Shown here piece after piece: positions 15,156-19,265 of a DNA stretch of 19,265 nt (positions within the stretch are counted from its first letter, which is position 1; each line of letters opens with the position of its first letter). The stretch is from CABHOJ01 sp965649545 (GTDB lineage Bacteria > Pseudomonadota > Gammaproteobacteria > Burkholderiales > Methylophilaceae). The notes below the pieces were generated by a model. That model did not search any database. It had not been told where the DNA came from and saw only the letters and a program-made list of their open reading frames with translations. The stretch spans positions 1 to 19,265 of the forward strand of contig CBFGLF010000023.1 in the NCBI GenBank assembly GCA_965649545.1. The letters run 5' to 3'. The translations under genes and the position numbers were made by a program.

Positions 15156-15180
15156 ATAGTTGACTATTTTACTCGATGAT
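15156..15180. promoter_or_regulatory. IscR type-1-like operator upstream of cysE
   Basis: A 25-base near-palindrome begins ATAGTTGACT on the plus strand, has TTTTACTC in its centre and ends GATGAT. By eye it fits the E. coli IscR type-1 consensus at about 22 of 25 positions. It shares the run ATAGTTGACTA with the iscR operator. It lies 58 bases before the cysE start and 58 bases beyond the trmJ stop, so cysE is the likely target. A minus-strand TAAAAT within it could be the cysE -10. Confidence 0.7.
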
Positions 15181-15237
15181 TATGGGGTGTATGCAACGAC
15201 ATTTTATGTAGGGGTATTCGGCAAGCGTGACCTTGGC

Positions 15238-15984
15238 TCATTTCGCCGGTGCCCGCGGCGCCCTGGTCAGCTTGAGGATCCCTCGCAGGATATTGACCTC
15301 TTCCTTCTCCAAATTGGCTCGTGCATAGATGCGACGCACGCGCTGCATGAGTTTCTTCGGCTCATCCGGGTTGAGAAAGCCGATCTGCACCAGCGTCTCT
15401 TCCAGATGCTTGTAAAACCCCTCGATCTCATCGCTGGTCGCGAGCGGCATCGGCGGCTTGGCGATATCGGAAGTGTCGCCAGCCAGCGCCGCCATGCGCA
15501 ATTCGTAACACACCACCTGTACCGCAGCCGCCAGGTTCAACGAAGAGAAATCCGGATTGGTCGGGATCATCGCCAGCAACTGGCAAAGATCCAGCTCGGC
15601 ATTGGACAGCCCACTCATCTCCGTACCGAACACCAGCGCGACCTGTTGTGACTTTGCGATGCCCAGCGCCCGTTCCGCCGCCGGCCGGACGGCGAGCAGT
15701 TCATGGGACAGCTGGCGCTTGCGTGCACTGAGCCCGATGACCAGGGCGCATCCGGTCAGGGCTTCCTCCAGGGTGCTGCATACCTGCGCGGTCTCGAGCA
15801 GGTCGGCCGCGCCGGTGGCCATGGCGGTGGCATGCGCATCAGGGAAGGATTCGGGCGAAACCAGGTATAACTGGTGCAATCCCATGGTCTTCATGGCCCG
15901 TGCAGTCGCGCCGATATTACCCGGATGACTGGTCTGGCAGAGGACGATACGCAGGTTGGAAAGTGAGTCGGGTTTGGAAGTCAT
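15238..15984 (-). CDS. trmJ: tRNA (cytidine/uridine-32-2'-O)-methyltransferase TrmJ
   Basis: SPOUT-family methyltransferase that modifies position 32 of tRNA anticodon loops. 248 residues from ATG 15984 (MTSKPDSLSNLRIVL); an in-frame ATG at 15996 would add four residues, and neither start has a clear ribosome binding site. Motifs: CQTSHPGNIGATARAMKTMG near the N-terminus, then the SAM-binding knot VFGTEMSGLSNAELD and SSLNLAAAVQVVCYE. A helical C-terminal tail holds VRRIYARANLEKEEVNILRGI. It is divergent from suhB and upstream of the iscR block, the same arrangement as in E. coli, apart from the inserted cysE. Confidence 0.94.
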   Translation of the reverse strand: MTSKPDSLSNLRIVLCQTSHPGNIGATARAMKTMGLHQLYLVSPESFPDAHATAMATGAADLLETAQVCSTLEEALTGCALVIGLSARKRQLSHELLAVRPAAERALGIAKSQQVALVFGTEMSGLSNAELDLCQLLAMIPTNPDFSSLNLAAAVQVVCYELRMAALAGDTSDIAKPPMPLATSDEIEGFYKHLEETLVQIGFLNPDEPKKLMQRVRRIYARANLEKEEVNILRGILKLTRAPRAPAK

Positions 15985-15995
15985 GGCAATACACA

Positions 15996-16012
15996 TTAAA
16001 ATGCCATTTTAA
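15996..16012. promoter_or_regulatory. Palindrome between trmJ and suhB, candidate bidirectional promoter core
   Basis: TTAAAATGCCATTTTAA has perfect 8-base arms around one central base and contains TAAAAT on each strand, so it could provide -10 boxes in both directions. On the minus strand this would start transcription within a few bases of the upstream trmJ ATG (15996). No good -35 box was found for either direction. Confidence 0.4.
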
Positions 16013-16073
16013 CAGCTCTTTAATACCGCTTCGCCTCAACTCGTTTGGGCGAGGCATACGCAGAAAGTACCTT

Positions 16074-16880
16074 ATGCATCCCATTTTGACCAATGCGGTG
16101 AAAGCGGCACGCCGTGCCGGCTCGATCATCACCCGTGCTTCGCAGGACGTCGGCGCACTGAAGATCCGCAGCAAGACCTATAACGATTTCGTCAGCGAAG
16201 TCGATCACGCCGCCGAACGCGCCATCATCGAAACCCTGCAGGACGCCTACCCTGACCACGGGTTCCTCGGTGAGGAGAGCGGCGACACCAACCCGGATGC
16301 CGAGAACATCTGGATCATCGATCCGCTGGATGGGACCACCAACTTTCTGCATAACTTCCCCCAATACTGCGTCTCCATCGCGCTCATGCAGCGCGGTCAG
16401 TTGACCCAGGCCGTGGTCTACGACCCGAACCGCAACGACCTTTTCACCGCGACCAAGGGCCGCGGCGCGTTCCTCAACGACAAGCGTATCCGGGTCACCA
16501 ACCGTATCAAGCTGCAGGATTCCCTGATCGGCACGGGGTTCCCGTTCCGTGATTTCAGCCACCTCGACACCTACATGCCGATGCTGAAAGACATGATCAA
16601 GAAAGCCTCCGCCATCCGCCGTCCCGGTTCGGCCGCGCTCGATCTGGCCTATGTCGCTGCCGGCTATCTAGACGGATTCTGGGAGATCGGCCTGTCGAAG
16701 TGGGACATCGCCGCGGGCGCGTTGCTGGTGCAGGAAGCCGGCGGCATCGTCGCCGATTTCGAAGGCAATGAATCCTGGTTCGAGACCGGCAATATCGTGG
16801 CTGCCAATCCCAAGGTCTTTGCCCAGATGTTGCAGGTCCTCGATCCCCACCTGACCCCAAGCCTCAAGACCCCCGCTTAG
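16074..16880 (+). CDS. suhB: Inositol-1-monophosphatase family protein SuhB
   Basis: Mg-dependent phosphatase of the inositol monophosphatase family. In E. coli, SuhB also serves in rRNA transcription antitermination with Nus factors. 268 residues from ATG 16074; the frame is open further upstream, but the family homology begins at MHPILTNAVKAARRAG. Metal-binding motifs: FLGEESG (Glu67, Glu68), DPLDGTTN (Asp83, Asp86) and KWDIAAGALLVQEAGG (Asp211). The ribosome binding site is weak. It is divergent from trmJ and followed after 7 bases by the DUF1992 gene. Confidence 0.94.
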   Translation: MHPILTNAVKAARRAGSIITRASQDVGALKIRSKTYNDFVSEVDHAAERAIIETLQDAYPDHGFLGEESGDTNPDAENIWIIDPLDGTTNFLHNFPQYCVSIALMQRGQLTQAVVYDPNRNDLFTATKGRGAFLNDKRIRVTNRIKLQDSLIGTGFPFRDFSHLDTYMPMLKDMIKKASAIRRPGSAALDLAYVAAGYLDGFWEIGLSKWDIAAGALLVQEAGGIVADFEGNESWFETGNIVAANPKVFAQMLQVLDPHLTPSLKTPA

Positions 16881-16887
16881 GCACTGC

Positions 16888-17253
16888 ATGCTCGCGTTCG
16901 AAGCCATCGCCGAACAACGGATCAGTGAAGCGTTGGCGCGCGGCGAATTCGACTGCCTGCCGGGCAGCGGGCAACCCCTCGATCTCGATACCGACCTGCT
17001 GGTGCCCGAAGATCTGCGGATGGCTTACCGCATCCTCAAGAATGCGGGCTATGTGCCGCCGGAAGTGCATACCCTGAATGAGATCGGGGCGTTGGAGCGC
17101 CTGGTGCAGTCGCTGGAGGATGGCGAGCAACGCGACCAGGCCCTGCGCAAATTGCGCTTGCTCAGCATGCAACTCGGAGAGTCCCGCGGTCAGCGCCTGC
17201 AACTGGACACCACCTATCATGCCGCGATGCTACAGCGGCTGACGGAAAGCTGA
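16888..17253 (+). CDS. DUF1992 (DnaJC28-type conserved domain) protein
   Basis: 121 residues, start ATG 16888, 7 bases after suhB. The sequence is a typical DUF1992 protein: LAFEAIAEQRISEALARGEFDCLPGSGQPL, then LVPEDLRMAYRILKNAGYVPPEV, and an Arg/Leu-rich helical C-terminus. The same domain occurs in eukaryotic DnaJC28 and in E. coli YhdN-like proteins, but there is no J domain here and the molecular role is unknown. It is wedged between suhB and mutS with short gaps on both sides, so the three are probably one transcription unit. Confidence 0.88.
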   Translation: MLAFEAIAEQRISEALARGEFDCLPGSGQPLDLDTDLLVPEDLRMAYRILKNAGYVPPEVHTLNEIGALERLVQSLEDGEQRDQALRKLRLLSMQLGESRGQRLQLDTTYHAAMLQRLTES

Positions 17254-17266
17254 GCGGGAGAGCCGG

Positions 17267-19265
17267 ATGCAAGGTGCAGAGGGCGTGGCGAATGAGACCG
17301 CGATGGCAGGGGGGCTGGAGCTAGTCTCCGAGACCTCGGCTGCTGTAGATAGCCTGACCCAGCACACGCCCATGATGCGGCAATACCTCAGCATCAAGGC
17401 CCAATACCCCGACATGCTGCTGTTCTACCGCATGGGCGATTTCTACGAGCTGTTCCACGACGATGCCGAAAAGGCGGCGCGTTTGCTGGGCATCACGCTG
17501 ACCAAGCGCGGTGCCTCCAACGGCGAGCCGATCCGCATGGCCGGCGTGCCCTACCATGCGGCAGAACAGTATCTGGCCAAACTCGCCAAACTCGGCGAAG
17601 CGGTCGCCATCTGCGAGCAGGTGGGGGACCCAAAGACAAGCAAAGGCCCGGTCGAGCGTCAGGTCAGCCGTATCCTGACGCCAGGCACGCTGACAGACAG
17701 TGCCTTGCTCGACGACACGCGCGACAACCTGCTGCTGGCCATCTATCCCGGAGAAGGCTTGCTCGGCCTCGCCCGCATCAATCTTGCCTCCGGCCAGTTC
17801 GTCCTGAGTGAGATCGCGCCGGGATCGCTCGCCCAGGAGCTAGAGCGCATCGCCCCCGCAGAGCTGCTGCTACCGGACGATTTTACGCATGTAGCCCTCG
17901 AGATGAGTCGATGTGCCAAGAAGCGGCTCGCTCCCTGGCAGTTCGACCAGGATTCGGCCATGCAATCGCTGACCAAGCAATTCGGCACCTACGATCTGGG
18001 CGGTTTCGGCTGTGCCGAGATGCATGCGGCCATCGCCGCTGCCGGCGCCTTGCTCGATTACGTCAAACACACCCAGCGCACCACCTTGCCCCATCTCGCC
18101 GGCCTGTCGGTGGAGCAAACGCATGATTACATCCAGATGGATGCCGCCACGCGTCGCAATCTCGAGATCGACCAGACCATGCGGGGAGAGGCGTCCCCCA
18201 CGCTCTATTCCTTGCTCGATGCCAGCGAGACCGCGATGGGCGCACGTCTGCTGCGCCACTGGTTGCATCACCCCTTGCGCGACCATGCCGAGATCGCTGC
18301 CCGGCATGAGGCTGTCGCCACGCTGATGCACCGAGCTGCATATGTCTCGCTAAGAGCGGTGTTGCGTGGTGTGGGCGATATCGAGCGCATGACCACTCGG
18401 GTGGCTTTGAAGACAGCGCGTCCCCGCGACTTGAGCGGATTGCGCGAGAGCCTGATGCAGTTGCCGCTGCTACAGGCGGCGCTGGATGAGCTGGAGGCAC
18501 CGCTATTGCAAGTCTTAAAGGCCCAGTTGCGCATCCCGACGCCGGTGGTCGATCTGCTGCGCTCCGCCATCCAGCCGGAACCTTCAGTGGTACTGAGGGA
18601 AGGCGGCGTGATCGCTGACGGCTATGACGCCGAACTCGATGAGCTGCGGGCTATTCAGACCAACCATGGTGACTTCCTCTTGCAGTTCGAGGCCGAGGAG
18701 AAAGCGCGTACCGGCTTGAGTAACCTCAAGGTCGAATACAACAGCGTCCATGGGTTCTACATCGAGATCAGCCGCGCGCAGGCGGAGAATGCCCCGGCCG
18801 AATACCGGCGGCGCCAGACCTTGAAGAACGTGGAACGCTTCATCACGCCCGAACTCAAGGCTTTCGAGGACAAGGTGCTGTCCGCCAACGAACGTGCGCT
18901 GGCGAGGGAAAAGATGCTGTACGAGGCGGTACTCGATGGCCTCGCACCCCACATCACAACCTTGCAACAGAACGCACGTGCTGTCGCCCAGCTGGACGTG
19001 CTGGCGACCTTCGCCGAGCGGGCAGAGGCGCTGAACTACGTCATGCCACAGTTCTCGCAGGAGCCCGGCATCCACATCATGGCCGGTCGCCACCCGGTCG
19101 TCGAACAGATCGCGCAACCTTTCATCGCCAACGATGTGGCGTTATCCCCCTACCGTCAGTTGCTATTGATCACCGGCCCCAACATGGGCGGTAAATCCAC
19201 CTACATGCGGCAGACCGCTTTGCTCGTATTGCTCGCCCACTGTGGCAGTTTCGTGCCGGCAGACA
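17267..19265 (+). CDS. mutS: DNA mismatch repair ATPase MutS (partial, C-terminus off window)
   Basis: Recognises mismatches and starts methyl-independent or MutL-dependent repair. The frame is open from ATG 17267 to the window edge, about 666 codons of an expected 850-900. GGGAG lies 7 bases before the ATG. The mismatch-reading Phe-X-Glu motif is present in MGDFYELF. The connector, core and clamp domains follow (ASNGEPIRMAGVPYHAAEQYL; KGPVERQVSRILTPGT; MDAATRRNLEIDQT; LKVEYNSVHGFYIEIS). The Walker A motif GPNMGGKST is near the right edge; Walker B is off window. The N-terminus has about 23 more residues than E. coli MutS before the conserved HTPMMRQY. It is 13 bases after the DUF1992 gene. 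Confidence 0.96.
   Translation, partial: MQGAEGVANETAMAGGLELVSETSAAVDSLTQHTPMMRQYLSIKAQYPDMLLFYRMGDFYELFHDDAEKAARLLGITLTKRGASNGEPIRMAGVPYHAAEQYLAKLAKLGEAVAICEQVGDPKTSKGPVERQVSRILTPGTLTDSALLDDTRDNLLLAIYPGEGLLGLARINLASGQFVLSEIAPGSLAQELERIAPAELLLPDDFTHVALEMSRCAKKRLAPWQFDQDSAMQSLTKQFGTYDLGGFGCAEMHAAIAAAGALLDYVKHTQRTTLPHLAGLSVEQTHDYIQMDAATRRNLEIDQTMRGEASPTLYSLLDASETAMGARLLRHWLHHPLRDHAEIAARHEAVATLMHRAAYVSLRAVLRGVGDIERMTTRVALKTARPRDLSGLRESLMQLPLLQAALDELEAPLLQVLKAQLRIPTPVVDLLRSAIQPEPSVVLREGGVIADGYDAELDELRAIQTNHGDFLLQFEAEEKARTGLSNLKVEYNSVHGFYIEISRAQAENAPAEYRRRQTLKNVERFITPELKAFEDKVLSANERALAREKMLYEAVLDGLAPHITTLQQNARAVAQLDVLATFAERAEALNYVMPQFSQEPGIHIMAGRHPVVEQIAQPFIANDVALSPYRQLLLITGPNMGGKSTYMRQTALLVLLAHCGSFVPAD

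Overview
The window looks like chromosomal DNA of a betaproteobacterium of moderate-to-high GC, perhaps of the Nitrosomonadales/Gallionellales type. This rests on the prfB-lysS pair, a complete proteobacterial isc operon preceded by cysE and an extra NifS-like desulfurase, the divergent trmJ/suhB pair, and the character of the proteins. The genus is inference. No phage, transposase, CRISPR array, tRNA or rRNA was seen.

Layout. (1) 1-2106, minus strand: two tandem pstS paralogues for periplasmic phosphate binding. The upstream copy is a lipoprotein. The downstream copy has an ordinary signal peptide, runs off the left edge, and has a strong Pho-box array in front of it. (2) 2262-4875, plus strand: prfB (release factor 2, with its programmed +1 frameshift) and lysS, 3 bases apart. 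(3) 4876-5872: a non-coding stretch with a terminator, then a bactofilin gene with a leader hairpin and its own terminator. (4) 5873-7514: an OprO/OprP-type porin behind a Pho-box-like site, so phosphate uptake appears in two separate places. (5) 7541-7564: a terminator shared by the convergent porin and fdx genes. (6) 7583-15098, minus strand: cysE, iscR, a second cysteine desulfurase, iscS, iscU, iscA, hscB, hscA and fdx, all in transcription order. (7) 15238-15984: trmJ on minus, divergent from suhB, a DUF1992 gene and mutS (cut by the right edge) on plus.

How the genes work together. CysE makes O-acetylserine for cysteine synthesis. The desulfurases take sulfur from cysteine, IscU scaffolds the cluster, and HscA/HscB with Fdx and IscA mature and transfer it. 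IscR senses [2Fe-2S] status. IscR type-1-like sites lie in front of cysE and in front of iscR, the second overlapping the last codons of cysE, so cysteine supply and cluster assembly may share one repressor.

The least explained element is a pair of related intergenic sequences inside the isc operon (10388-10493 and 11260-11346). They share conserved unpaired strands but have different, compensated stems, and they are inverted relative to each other. They fill the iscA-hscB and iscU-iscS gaps.
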